In this document: positions 46,081-57,909 of the stretch, in pieces | How positions within the stretch are numbered: the stretch's first letter is position 1 | Layout: each line of letters opens with the position of its first letter | Assembly: GCA_963971285.1 (NCBI GenBank) | Contig: OZ020261.1 | Span: 2,232,001-2,296,000 of the forward strand | Direction: 5' to 3' | DNA from: Astropecten irregularis | Lineage: Eukaryota; Echinodermata; Asteroidea; Paxillosida; Astropectinidae | Length of the DNA: 64,000 nt | Position numbers and translations under genes: made by a program | Notes under the pieces: model-generated | Database searches by the model: none | What the model was told of the DNA's origin: nothing | The model's input: the letters and a program-made list of their open reading frames with translations, nothing else

Positions 46081-46669
46081 TTTTTTAACAGCCACTTCTC
46101 CATCTTCCCTTATTAGTAGAGTCAATCTATGACAAAATGTGCACTTACCCCAAAAAAATTGCAACAGAAGGTTTTATGGCATTTTCTTGTAGTATGAGGT
46201 CAGACGAACAAAATATCAAAAATCGAGAAAAATCCAACTTCAGGAAGGGGTCTAACTGTGACGTCATCAAAATGGCCGCCCAAACCCCAGTATTGGGCAA
46301 AATAATCATGTTCAAATCGCTTGTATTCCAAATAATTCACCTCTCAGAGTGAAATTTGTATCCATGATATTCATTGTAGTGACTTTTACTTATGGACATA
46401 ATTATTTAGGATGATTATTTTGAAGGCAACGTATTGAAGTTGTAATTTTAAAGCTCTGACGTGGCGGCCATATTTAATTTTAAATGACCGCTTTCTCCTT
46501 AATGCAAACTTTCATCTCATTGCATTCAAAGAAATAATATATGTCATGTCAGCGTGTGAAAAACATGATTGTAGATTTGTGTAATGACACCTAGCCCATG
46601 CTACGAAAGGTAATATTGGTTTGTCTTGTATGGGATGTTTGTGAAAACATGGACTAAGAACAAGCGTTA

Positions 46670-46850
46670 GATGAGCCTCAGGCCTGGGGGTATGATCATG
46701 TAGCTGGGGCGGACTTCCATAGACGTTTGTGTACATAGGCTAATACATATATATACATCCTTACGTACAAAAATACAAAATGAAAACCTGCGGGTGTACA
46801 ACCCCCGCCTCACACCGACGCCCCCCCCCCCCCCCCCCCCCATCAGACTG
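46670..46850. repeat. Dispersed repeat with poly-C end
   Basis: Shares CAGGCCTGGGGG, GTGTAGCTGGG-type sequence, TTCCATAGACGTTTGTG and GAAAACCTG with 22730-22905; both end in a poly-C tract. Confidence 0.65.
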
Positions 46851-46964
46851 TCCAAAGAATTGGTTTTACCATGGAGCTAGGAAGGTTTTACATAGTCCAG
46901 CCGACTTGTATGAAAGACTTTCAACCGCCTTACTGGCAGAGGCCCCAGACTGACCAGATGTCCA

Positions 46965-47505
46965 GTGACAACTCATTTCATCACAGTAACCCATTCCTGG
47001 CAAATGGACGGTTCTATGACACCAGCAAGGTCCATGCACTTGTTAAAACACTTGACGGTCATCTCTAGGAGCCCTTCTCTGCAGAGGAAATCACTAGTTG
47101 CTAGCTACCAAATCAAGAGACAACATTTTTGTTCTATGTGCATATTACCAGGCATGGCAATAGCCAAGATCTGGCCCAAACTGAGCTGCAATTATTGCCA
47201 TTCCAAAGCCTTACAAGCCCGTTGAAAATCCCAAGAAGTATTGCCACCATCTTGCTCCATTGTGTGCCAGTCAACTTGCTGAGACGACTTATCCTTGCCC
47301 GTCTTGATTAACCATGGAGGTAGAACATGCTTGAACCTATGGTCAAACCTCAGCTCCCATACACAACAGGGCTGGTTTCCGGAAAAGACACAACACAGTC
47401 CATCAAGTCATGCAGCTATCAGATTACATTGAGGAAGCCTTCAAAGCAGGCCACAAGGCGAACGTTTTGCTGTTGGATCTCCTGATGCTTCTACAAATGC
47501 TACCC
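46965..47505 (+). pseudogene. LINE reverse-transcriptase fragment
   Basis: Frames change, but ATILLHCVPVNLLRRLILARL (RT block like ISLLCVPYKLLERLI) is followed by IHNRAGFRKRHNTVHQVMQL and IEEAFKAGHKANVLLLDL, the QAGFR...D region of non-LTR reverse transcriptases. It is a different family from the LINE at 25.2 kb and is embedded in the inverted-repeat element. Confidence 0.75.
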
Positions 47506-47724
47506 GACTGACTCTTCGTCGAATGCATCTCAACCATCATCTTACTGGATACTTCGGCCCACATCCATAAAGCTTCTTCCACTCCTAACAGGCATTGTCC
47601 ACAGCGCTCCCAATATTTCTGCATGAGCGCATCAAAGATGCTGGAGGCCCTGGCAGAAAACGCCTCATCAGCTCTCGTCACCCCTTCAACCGTCATGCCC
47701 CGTCTCTCCACAATGTTCCAACTT

Positions 47725-47995
47725 CAACCTTGTACCTTGTACCTTGTACCTTGTACCTTGTACCTTGTACCTTGTAGTACTTACTTCCGAAAGGCCCTCA
47801 AGGAAGTTGAGAAGATGAGAAGAAGATACGGTTTTAGAGGTGGGAGGAAAACTCCAGAATAATATTTTAGGTAAAACCCACAGAATCAGGTTGGGACTGA
47901 AAACCCAATCCACTTATTGTGGACTGAGCCGGACTTGAACCCGGTCCGCAGAGGTGAAAGGCAAGGAAAGAACCGCTACGCCAACCTGACTTCCC
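47725..47995 (-). repeat. tRNA-derived SINE with (GTACAAG)n tail
   Basis: The minus strand has GTTGGCGTAGCGGTTC (A box) and GGGTTCAAGTCC (B box), then a body with TGGATTGGGTTTTCAGTCCC and GGAGTTTTCCTCCCACCTC, ending in a 7-bp tandem tail (plus strand CCTTGTA repeats at 47730-47777). Confidence 0.8.
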
Positions 47996-48721
47996 TCATT
48001 GAGTATTAGAAAAACAACCGGCAAGAGATTGAAAGACCAATAGCGTTCAGCACTAATGACGTCACACCATGCATGCACGCGCACACATACCCCCACTCGG
48101 CACTCACCACACATTTGCACGGCCGGTTGCAATGTTTGTCTGAGGCTCGGTGCTATTTTTAGCGCAAGTGCGCAGTGCTATCCAGTTCATCACCCATCGG
48201 AAGCCCTTGAAATGGCCATTTAGAAATCACCAACACAACGCCGGAGACTGTCACATGGCTACATAAGCTGCATGAAGTTGTACATTTACATGTATATCGG
48301 TTAGAAGTATATTTCTAGCGCATAAAGTTTTCCCTTACAGTGCAATTTTGACATAATTAAGCAAAATTACTAAATTGGCGTCCATTTTGAAATCCAATAT
48401 GGCTGTCAAATCGATTCACCTGAACTGTTATGTAACAATTATTCATTACTTCATCCAGAAATGTGCATCTGAACAAACATTGTCACCTGAGGAATCCACA
48501 ACAATGAGTGAAATCAACATGTTTATGGATAGAATTTTGCCATTTTCAGCGTTTTGGCGGCCATTTTGATGACGTCACAGTTAGACCCCTTGCTGAAGTT
48601 GGATTTTTCTCGATTTTTGATATTTTGTTTGCCAGGCCTCATAATACCAGAAAATGCCATAAAACCTTCTGTTGCAATTTTTTTGGGGTCAAGTGGTATT
48701 TTGACCCTACTATATCATCTA

Positions 48722-49020
48722 TTTACCTTCATTGTTAAACCCACTTCCCTTAGCCCGATTTTCCCCAACGTCTTTGTTGATGTCCATCATGGATCTTACC
48801 CACCCTCACCCTCCTTTACTTATCCTCTCATCTATTAACGTGTATCTTTACTTGCATGTACTTGTCCTCTTGTCATTTTACCCTCGATAAATATCCTGCT
48901 AGGATCGAAACGTGTCAGGCCCTTCCTAACTAAGCATCTGAAAAGCAATGCAACCCTTGTGCGTGTAATTTAGAAGACTTATAGAGGCAAGCCAACCTAC
49001 CAAAAATATGTGGTCTTTCT
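48722..49020 (+). pseudogene. 3' part of the Penelope-like relic, unit B
   Basis: Continuation of 45750-46080 beyond the inserted element; shares several blocks with 28720-29120, including GATCGAAACGTGTCAGGCCC here. Confidence 0.55.
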
Positions 49021-49206
49021 TTTACTCCGTTGAACAATGTTTATGGTATTTTTATTCCTAAATGTTGTCAGTATTATAGGCGCCATTACCCGTTTGCGAA
49101 TTATTAAAACTCCTAAAGAAGAACATGCACATAAAAAAGACGAGCAGAGCAAGACGGCAAAACAATATTGTTGTTTGTGTAATCACTGATTTGAACGGAT
49201 ACTTAC

Positions 49207-49296
49207 TGCAGCAGTTTCCTCGGAGTGTGACAATGACTTTACCCAGAAAGTGCTTAGTACCAAGGTCCCCTTGCCACCAAGGATGAGGGTCATTAT
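49207..49296 (-). CDS. F-type lectin/PAN gene 2, exon 3 (sugar-site exon)
   Basis: 90 bp between TTCATCAG and CA/GTAAGT; residues 78-107. DNDPHPWWQGDLG ... VTLRGNCC: His82 and Arg103 are kept, but the Asp of R-X-D is Asn105 and the following basic residue is Gly. Compared with gene 1 the fucose site is altered, which suggests changed or lost sugar specificity. Confidence 0.92.
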
Positions 49297-49584
49297 CTGA
49301 TGAACGAACAAATAGCACGTTGATCTTAGACTTGACATATGCTATTCGTAACATTAAAAAGAAACTCGTTCACTTTGGCTGTCTTTTTGGCATTTGCTCC
49401 GGCTTATGATCTGGGCACGTCATCCATTTTGAAGAATCAGGTTTCAATACAGATACTATTATTGCAAGTAAAAATTGCTCCGTTCTGAACACGCAATGAA
49501 GCTTTTAGTTCCATCATTCCACTATATTTCCTGTTTTGGGTGATATGTACCGAGTCAGAGCCCACTCTTAATGCAAATCTGTAC

Positions 49585-49692
49585 CTGCTGTACATGCAAA
49601 CGTGCTGAAATCTCCATCAATTGCAAGCTGTGCATGTAAGTGACCACCCCAAGTACTGCTTTGCGTGGCTGACTTCCTGACAAGGGGAACTT
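49585..49692 (-). CDS. F-type lectin/PAN gene 2, exon 2 (N-terminal lectin strand)
   Basis: 108 bp between TATACACAG and CAG/GTACAG; residues 42-77. VPLVRKSATQSSTWGGHLHA then QLAIDGDFSTFACTA is a fuller F-type lectin start than in gene 1. Intron 2 here is only 288 bp. Confidence 0.9.
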
Positions 49693-50299
49693 CTGTGTAT
49701 AAAAATAAAATAAAAGGTTAAAGCAAAAACGTGGGGTTTTTTTATAACACAACAAATATTATCGGTAAAGTTTTGAAGAAACGGTTACTGTAATTAGCGA
49801 TGCAAAATCGAACGTACAACACAGTCATCATTAAACGATCATAATTATGTGTGGCATCAAGCATTACCATACTCTGTTACATTTATATTAAATGCGGTCA
49901 CGATTGCCCACAAAACTTAACTTAACGTTATGTAACAAATGTCCGATAATTTTGCCGTATGGATCAGCTCATATAGCTGCTGAACAAATATAAAACGGTC
50001 ATATAAAATATCTAAGACCTAAAACTCGGCGTCCGTAGACATCCAATGTGTACTTACAAAAGTTACATGTTAAATCATGTAAAACAAATTCAATTTGCTT
50101 CGCTCCGTGAATTGACAGGGCATACGGCATTCCGTAGAATCATGCATGGAAAATTAAAGTGTTGTAAATTTGCAATAAATATTTTTTTTTATTTTTTGAT
50201 ATGTTTTTATTTGAAAACCAAAATTAGATAGTTCATGTCTGTGGCATTTTACAAACACATGCTAGTTCATGGAATCTCATGTGAAAAAAAAAAGAACTA

Positions 50300-50344
50300 A
50301 CAAACAAACACCCTAGCAAACAAACAAACAAACAAACAAACAAC
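50300..50344. repeat. (CAAA)n microsatellite
   Basis: CAAACAAACA units in intron 1 of lectin gene 2. Confidence 0.9.
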
Positions 50345-51552
50345 AATTAAACAAACAGACTTAGCAAATAAAATGTTTGTATTTCTCATTCTGGGATAAA
50401 TTCGTTATGTTCCTATAATCCCCTTAATGACACCACTATTAGCTTATGAAAAAAAAAACATTCTGCTTTGCGTTTAGACATAGAATTGGCGTATCACATG
50501 GCTAAAACTGTTGACTGTCTAATACTTTAATGTTTTTAATTTCAATTATCATACGATTCAACGTTATTTACCAGGGCGCGAGAAATACTTTTACATAAGG
50601 TTAATAGTTTCCAAATATGCACGCACAGAGACCTGCCGAGGGTAATGATAATGTACGTATCAATATGATTCAACCATTAGTTTGATATGTTTCTTTACAC
50701 ACGCAGTCATATTAAATGCAAACGATTTGCAGTTAATTCGTGCCTTAACTTATCAATTATTTATATAAAATACAATGGTCTAGGTAATCAACACATTGAA
50801 AGGGGCATTCGGCATTTTTAATTTAAAGTACTCAATCAGTCATTGTGTTTATATGTCCATTCCAATCATAGTCCAGAATTCAAATTACACAGCGTAATAG
50901 TAACCCGTGCAATATACATGTATATCGTGGATACCTATTTTGTTTCAATATAAATGCCGGTTTGTATTTCGGTACACGACGCTGTTCACGTTCTGTTGCG
51001 TTTCATTTCGATGATTGCAATCAATTGGTTCATATATGACTTGATAGATTACAGTTTCTGTTTTGTTTCGATTCGTCATCATTGATACAAGTCTTGTTTT
51101 TGTTGTAAACATGGTGGGTTATTTTCCTGAAACAATCAATGGTTGCTCTGAGTTTGTTTGACCATGACCTAAGCCAGGTCCTGTGATTTTATAAAATGTT
51201 ATTGTATTGTTGAAATCCGAAATACGTCAGATACTGAAATAGTTATGATTGGGATATCGCCGTTGTTATGACGGCAGTGTTGTACGTAGAACCGTTCGTG
51301 TCGTCACTTCGCATTGCAGCGACCAATCAGTGCATAATTATGATGCCCTTACATGATTTTTAAAGAACAATAGGTAGTGTTACACAACATATGGAAATAT
51401 CGTTGTAAGCCGAGTTTCTATTCAGACAGAAATGCCATACATAGCAAATGTTTGTGCTAAGCAGTGCCGTGAAATTGGCCACTGGCGTTTAAATTTGATG
51501 CTTCAAAATTGTATTCGCCGTAGCACTAATTATATTAAAAGTCATGACTTAC

Positions 51553-51676
51553 CCTGAAGATCACACTGGATGCATTTGCAGCAATAAAACACAAACATCC
51601 ATCCCATAAACATGAGCCTTCCTGCCGGCTGTAGAACCCGACCAACTCCAGTTTCAGCTATGCTGTATGACGTCAT
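51553..51676 (-). CDS. F-type lectin/PAN gene 2, exon 1 (signal peptide)
   Basis: MTSYSIAETGVGRVLQPAG, then hydrophobic LMFMGWMFVFYCC and KCIQCDLQ; donor CAG/GTAAGT, phase 1. An in-frame Met 17 codons upstream (51727) is an alternative start. With exons 2-5 the product is 284 aa; gene span 43143-51676. Confidence 0.82.
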
Positions 51677-51779
51677 TATCAAATCAGCTTTTACAGCTTT
51701 TACGAAAAACCCTTTGAAGAATAACAACGCTGTTCTGAGGAGATTTTATCTGAAATATCTGAACCTAAGTTAACGTTAA

Positions 51780-52520
51780 GACAGCGATCAAGACAGCGTA
51801 TCCAAGTACGCTATGTGCGTACGCGAGCCGTATCTCCCTGTGTCATCCAATTGCTAAACCAACATGTTTTGCATTTTTGCACATGCGTCGGTTACCAAAT
51901 GGTTTGGAAATTGTATATTTTACCTAAAACTTTGTGTATCATGGGCGACGAGCACCAGAAAAAAGCAAATGATAAGGTCTGAACCAGATAGCAAACCTTA
52001 ATAGGTAGGAGGTATAACGTGTCTGATTCACCTAAAAACATTGGCATGGTCCTTTTTAAGGACGGCTGGCAGTTATGCATATCATGAGAACTTCACGAGC
52101 CAGAGAAACGGATTGCTGTAAAGACACTCATGTTAGGCAATTAGCGTGAAATCAATATGGCTCTCCGGTATTCCAACTGAGCAGTGCATATGCTGTTCTG
52201 CAAATCTGCCAAGGTTGAGATACATGTAGGCGGAAAGCACATATTCCCCTGTGATGTGCATCCTTCAATATTGTTAAAAGTCATTAATTTGCGCGAAAAA
52301 AGCAGATATTTCCTTCGTATTAACATAAAATAATGGTTGTCTGCCAAGTGTACCCCATGTTGTGGGTAGACAATGGAACCTCCAGGAGGGGCCTATAATA
52401 GATGGCAACATCGCCCAATCATGTTGCTACTGCCATGTCTGTATTGTTGAATGAAAAACAAACACACAAACGACATACATTTTCGCCATTGTTTTAGCCC
52501 TGCAAGACCCCCCTCCCCAA
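51780..52520. repeat. Diverged third copy of the 34.3-kb tandem unit
   Basis: Shares CAGCGATCA, CGTATCTCCC, AAGGACGGCTGGCAGTTATG, GAGATACATGTAGG and TTCGCCATTGTTTTAGCCC with 34350-35030 and 36100-36770. Shows that the tandem unit is part of the larger duplicated block. Confidence 0.85.
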
Positions 52521-52656
52521 CACACACACAAGGACCTGTCAGTAACAACGTCTTGGGAATCCAATAAAATCTGCCCCCAGAACGGGGGGAAACCACCGAC
52601 GTCATATAAACAAATCTGGACTGCCAATACTATGAGCCCACATAGTAAACTACATG

Positions 52657-52922
52657 TATTTGCATCGCTGTATTGTCTCGGGCTCTGGATTCTATGGATT
52701 TAGATATGGGTGGAAATGATTTGGGTGTAGAAACCAGCCCCACGGCAACGATGCTTCCAAAAGGGGGTGGGTGGGTGGGGCAAAAGGAGAAAATCACCCC
52801 TGTAATCCAAATGAGCGCAGCGTGTACATCGCAGCTTCCGCTTCCACCTCATCCCCAGAATCTACAGAATCGCGACTGATATATCATCAGTCGCCCTCAA
52901 CGTTCACATCGATGCAAATAGT
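52657..52922. mobile_element. Short terminal-repeat element E1 (about 0.27 kb)
   Basis: Its first 66 bp (from TATTTGCATCGCTGTATTGT) are identical to 52927-52992 and its last 61 bp (52862-52922) to 61191-61251, i.e. to both ends of the long neighbour. The interior is unrelated. It ends CGATGCAAATAGT, two bases before the long element begins ACTATTTGCATCG. Confidence 0.85.
52872..52894. other. Subterminal hairpin of E1
   Basis: Perfect 9-bp stem (GCGACTGAT / ATCAGTCGC) with a 5-base loop, 28 bases from the element end; identical hairpin in E2 at 61201-61223. Confidence 0.9.
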
Positions 52923-55866
52923 AAACTATTTGCATCGCTGTATTGTCTCGGGCTCTGGATTCTATGGATTTAGATATGGGTGGAAATGATTTTGGTTCCG
53001 GGCACCTGCCGAACCGCGCATCTCCTACAAGTTAAACTCTCCCTAAACCACCCCATCTCTCACTCCCATACCTTAACCGCCCCCTTTCTGATAAGCTGCA
53101 AAACCTGCCACCATTTCGCTATCTCATCTCTTGCCATTGGGCTCTAGACCCCATATCCGATTTTGTAGACCTGTCTGAACTCCAGTAATATAATGAATTG
53201 GAAAAGCCAGAAGGGCTCTGGAGCCACGGACCAAAGGGCGATAGAAACCCCCGCGAAGCCCGCTGCTGAACACCTTCCACTACCGTCTAAGTTATAACCG
53301 CACTGCGAGTCACTAGAACTGTGACGCGAGGCCTCGTTACGTCGTTACTGCGGCACAGCACCCCAGGTTCGGGGCGCCGCTCTCTGCTCTGCTCCGCGGC
53401 CCCAGAAGCGTCAAGGTGGAGGTCAAGTGCCTAAGTGTTCCCGGGCGTGGCAGCCCCCGTACAAAGAAGCTGACAATGCAGTTTGAAACCGGATATCAGT
53501 GCTGCCTCACGACAAAGACTTTGCACACTAAGCAACTGGCTTAGCATCATATGCCTAGAATTCAGAGGGGAACTCAATTGTGCAGCTGAAATGAGGCTTG
53601 GGTCCGCGGCCTTAGCGAAGGCAAAGCTGCCTGACTCCCAAATCTCACCGACCAACAATCGCGCCCGCCGGAGAAAAGGTCCATTGTACCTCCTGGTAAG
53701 ACGAGCGCCCTGGCCTGCTCCAACTGAGTAGCTTCATTTATTTTTTGACCCGCTTCGATGGATGGAATTTTCTCTCTGGTGTTTGGATATCCTGGATATC
53801 CGCCATCGACTACAAAAAGGACAATATGCCATATGGTCCTCTTACATGAGCCCACTGTCCGCTACCGTTACCAGGCATGGTTGACGCTAGCCATCTTGCA
53901 AAAGACAGGCTCGGGTCTTCCCTCCTGAGCCTCGGTCTATTGACGATATCATCCGAGGTTTCCACCTTCAGTAACATTGGGAGTAGGGGGAGGGGGTCAC
54001 ATTCGAGCAAGTGCAAGCCTCCCAGCTTGATCAAACAAACAGCCCCGTACCTGCAATTGTTTGGGAAAGAGCCCAAAATTGTGGACCAGCCTCTCCAGAA
54101 TGGCTTTCATTCATGCACGTATACTGTAGTAGAAGAGACCCACATGCGTCAGACTTCACGTACTACTTACCGCCCAGTTCCTCCTGCGAAGAAGCCACCC
54201 CAAAGACGGTATGAGCCGAGAGCCAGCCCTCGACAAAAATTACCTCGAGGGAGCGTCCGTCCGATTAGGCCTACTGCTAAACGGCACCCCCCCCCCCCCC
54301 CCAAGTGAAATTCCTCTCCACTGCAGAGAAGGCCTCAATTCACTCGCAAACATGACCGACCCCGCTTGGAGATCTGACCCCGCGTGGCGTTATATCTCCG
54401 AATCCGCTAGCGCATTCACCTCTCTGCTCAAAAGACGGCGCACCACAGGGAGCACGAAGTGAAGGGAGCACGAAGTGAAGGGAGCCTCTTTGCATCGTAT
54501 GACCCCTGTGAACGAATAAAACCCAAGCTTAATGCCTCTATGCCCAACAAAATCAGCTACCGCAGCACTCCATCCTATACCTGTAACTCGATGCATCCAA
54601 GGTGAGCCGCATTGTTGAGCGGAAGTTCGTGTCCCCCCAATCTATTGGCCCCGAATCAGCGGAACCAAAGTGGGACCATCAAGGTAGGAAGTGAAAACGC
54701 CACACGCCCCAAACAGAACAACTCCGGCCCTTGAAACGTTCAAGCATGGCCCTCAAAAGAACTCCGCTAGCACCGACAAGATGTCCTCTCTTACCTGGCG
54801 AATATGACATTCTTAGTATCAGCCCATCGGGTGCCCATAAAGAACAAGAACTGAGGCATAACAACTGATCCAAAAGGTGCAAGCCGGCCGTCGATGACCC
54901 CTCCTCACGTCAATGAAATGGCCCAATTATAAGGCCAGTGACACTCCCGCCTTCCTCGGCATTGGCTGAACCCTCCGGAAGTGAACGAATTCGAATGAAA
55001 GTCGTCGCCCATGAGCCTACACCTTGAACCCCTATTGGCTTCCGTTAGGAAACGGCAATCAAACGAGAATTCCGCAAGGGATCCACTGCTCTTCTTCATG
55101 GGTTCCACTGCTCTACCACAAGGACAAATGGCGAGATCCAGCTGCCAAGCAAATAAAAGCGCTGTTTGGGGCAGAACAACATCACACAGGCTGTGCGTAC
55201 AAAAAAGGACCACGTCCATTCGAACCCTCGAGGAGTCCCTAGCCCCGAGGTTTGTGCCCAGCACCAATACGGGCGCTGTGGCCCCGCTGATATACACTCG
55301 TGCATGGTAGGGTTTGGCACTCCATATCAAGCCCCAAGCTATCCTACAAGCATATTATTAACAGCCCTGCAATTGTTTTAATGATAAGGGCACAAACAAA
55401 CTACCCGCAAATGCGAGGGCGCGCTTTGGAACTGCACACAAGGTTGAACCATCGGACTGCCTGTCAAGGCTTCCGATCTGATTCCCCTTCCCCATCACGC
55501 ACCGTGCCCTAACCAAGTCAAAACGCATCCCACGCCTCCCATCAGTACTCGCGCAACGGAGCCGCCCATCCCGACCCATTCAGGGCCGTAAAAGCCAAGG
55601 CTCGGATTTAGTCCAACCTGGCGATAACTACCCTCCCGGCGGATATGTCTGCCCATGAGCTATCCCCTGCTCCGGCTATAAGGTAAGAACTGCAAAACAT
55701 TGGCGGACAACTGCTCCCATAAAGTATTGACTGCATGCCAGCGGGGCATATGGACTAGGCAACGGGAAAGAGAACAAAACAGTGTTAAAAACCACATCAA
55801 AAAACCACAAGAGTTCAACACGTCTTATAGCATTATGTTTTATTATATATAGTGTTTCCTTACTTC

Positions 55867-56541
55867 AGCAAGTTTCACTCTAAATGGGGCTTTCCCCCTC
55901 TCCTGCTTGTCTCACACCAGCAAGCTTCACTCTTATGGGGCTTATTCCCTCTCCTGCTTGTCTTACCTCAGCAAGCATTCACTCTTTTGGGGCTTTTCCA
56001 CTCTCCTGCTTGTCTCACATCAGCAAGCTTCACTCTTATGGGACCCGTCCCCTCTCCTGCTTGTCTTACTTCAGCAAGCTTCACTCTTAAGGGGCTTTTC
56101 CCCTCTCCTGCTTGTCTCACATCAGCAAGCTTCACTCTTATGGGGCCCGTCCCCTCTCCTGCTTCTCTTACTTCAGCAAGCTTCACTCTTATGGGGCCCG
56201 TCCCCTCTCCTGCTTGTCTTACTTCAGCAAGCTTCACTCTTAAGAGGCTTTTCCCCTCTCCTGCTTGTCTCACAACAGCAAGCTTCACTCTTATGGGGCC
56301 CGTCCCCTCTCCTGCTTGCCTTACTTCAGCAAGCTTCACTCTGAAGGGGCTTTTACCCTCTCCTGCTTGTCTCACATCGGCAAGCTTCACTCTTATGGGG
56401 CCCGTCCCCTCTCCTGCTTGTCTTACCTCAGCAAGCATTCACTCTTATGGGGCTTTCCCCTCTCCTGCTTGTCTCACATCAGCAAGCTTCCCTCTTATGG
56501 GGCGCTTCCCCTCTCTTGCTTGCCTTACTTCAGCAAGCTAG
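55867..56541. repeat. 51-bp minisatellite in E2
   Basis: About 13 copies of a 51-bp unit with AGCAAGCTTCACTCTTATGG and CCCCTCTCCTGCTTGTCT. Since 51 is a multiple of 3, a 17-residue periodic open frame results on both strands (plus-strand SPACLTSASFTLMGPVP). Units alternate between GGGCCCGTCCCC and GGGGCTTTTCCCC types. Confidence 0.95.
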
Positions 56542-57079
56542 ACTCAATAAAGGCTGCATGTGTCTGACCTACATGTATATCGCCCGAAAAATGTAATGTT
56601 GGGGCCTAGCCCCCCTCTCTGGGTATAGATTGGGCATGACACGCACCCCGACAAAAGCCATCACTTCCTGCAAGCTAGTTTGCGATTCATTAGAATTCGA
56701 TTGGGTTTCCCCACACCCTGAACACAACTTAAGGGGCGCATCCTGCAAAACGTGGGCGTTCTCCCCTCTAACTTTGTTGGGCAGGGCTTGTCCCGTACCA
56801 ACGCATATTATCATAAGTATGAGGCCATATTCCCCACATTTGGGCATCCCATTTAGCCTATTATATCATCATTTTCAAACGCCTGATATAAACTACCTCC
56901 AAGATATAAACGACTGCTCCTATCCAAGAAAAACGGACTGCTGCCGACTTATTAAATACATATAAAATATACATGTATACCGAATATACTCACGACAGAG
57001 TCAGCCAGATCAGGGCCCATTCTCAGCCCATTCTCAGGCCCGTGTCATTCGGACACTATATACCACATTTGCCTTAATT

Positions 57080-57909
57080 GGCTTTTTTCGCGCAAGCGAA
57101 AAGCCTTTGTTTTTGTTCTGTTATTTTTCCTCTTCCTCTTCCTCTTCTTCCTCTTCTTGTCGCCAAATTCCCATAGACTTTGTACACAGATTTTGCGAAC
57201 GGCACTTTGGCTACTTTGAACTGCTGATTTTAACCAAACTTGGTCTGAAGGAAGTCCATAATTATAGGGTTAGGGTTGTCTCCCGAAACTTTTCGTCATC
57301 ACGACATCATCAGGTGTCATGTGACAAGCGATTTTAATTTAATAATCAAAATCTTTAAAAATCAACAAAAAATCAACGGTTTGAGATATTAAGTTTATTC
57401 TTTCACCAAAAGTGATTGTTGGGCAGGGTCTTTCTTTGTGGCACATTGCTTGACCTTTGTGACCTCTACTTCCGGTCAAACAGGAAGTAGCTCCTCATTT
57501 AATAGTGGTAAGATCTTTGATAATGATTCTTTCACCAAAGGTCAATGTAAGGCAAGGCCTTTCATTTGTGATACATTGCTTGACATCTGTGACCTTTACT
57601 TCCGGTCAAACAGGAAGTAGTTCCTCATTTAAAAGTGGTTACAGCTTTGATCATGACTCTTTTACCAAAGGTCAATGTTAGGCAATTTCTTTCTTTGTGA
57701 TACATTGGTTGACCCCTGTGACCTCTACTTCCGGTCAAACAGGAAGTAGAACCTCATTTAAAATTGGATAGAGCTATGGTCATGATTCTCATTTGAAAGT
57801 GGTAAGAGCTATGGACGTGATTCTTTCAACAAAAGTGAATGTTAGGCAAGGTTATTCTTTGTGACACAATTGTAACTCACAAGCAATTAATATCACATGC
57901 GAAAAAGCC
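57080..57909. mobile_element. Nested AT-rich TIR element with 128-bp tandem repeats
   Basis: Starts GGCTTTTTTCGC (itself followed by its complement, forming a hairpin to 57105) and ends GCGAAAAAGCC, an 11-12-bp inverted repeat. Inside are at least three copies of a unit of about 128-130 bp, each with ACTTCCGGTCAAACAGGAAG (57469, 57597, 57727) and AAAGGTCAATGT-like sequence. No ORF. Confidence 0.7.

Larger units (their letters stand above)
46113..48713. mobile_element. 2.6-kb long-inverted-repeat transposon
   Basis: Left arm from 46113 (TAGTAGAGTCAA, then TTGCAACAGAAGGTTTTATG, ACTTCAGGAAGGGGTCTAAC, GTGACGTCATCAAAATGGC) is the inverted complement of the right arm ending at 48713 (GCCATTTTGATGACGTCAC ... 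CATAAAACCTTCTGTTGCAA ... TTGACCCTACTA). The arms are close for about 170 bp and weakly complementary for some 200-250 bp further. The insertion splits the Penelope-like relic of unit B; TA on both sides is compatible with a TA target. No transposase recognised; the interior hosts a LINE fragment, a SINE and a C-rich repeat. Confidence 0.85.
38098..52350. repeat. Segmental duplication unit B
   Basis: Collinear with unit A (18860-34860), same orientation, and carries lectin gene 2. Unit-specific insertions: 39500-41740 (with an SGNH-type ORF) and 46113-48713 (long-inverted-repeat element). Confidence 0.9.

Noticed and set aside
53483-55579. Overlapping frames of 60-143 codons on both strands in E2
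   Set aside because: G+C-rich DNA gives long chance frames; none shows a domain, signal peptide or conserved motif, and none is continued by plausible splice sites that I could see.
55968-56438. Minus-strand 156-codon frame with a 17-residue period
   Set aside because: Antisense reading of the 51-bp minisatellite.
57469-57490. Functional ETS enhancer
   Set aside because: The motif is present three times, but motif presence within a transposon repeat does not show binding; kept only as a checkable observation.
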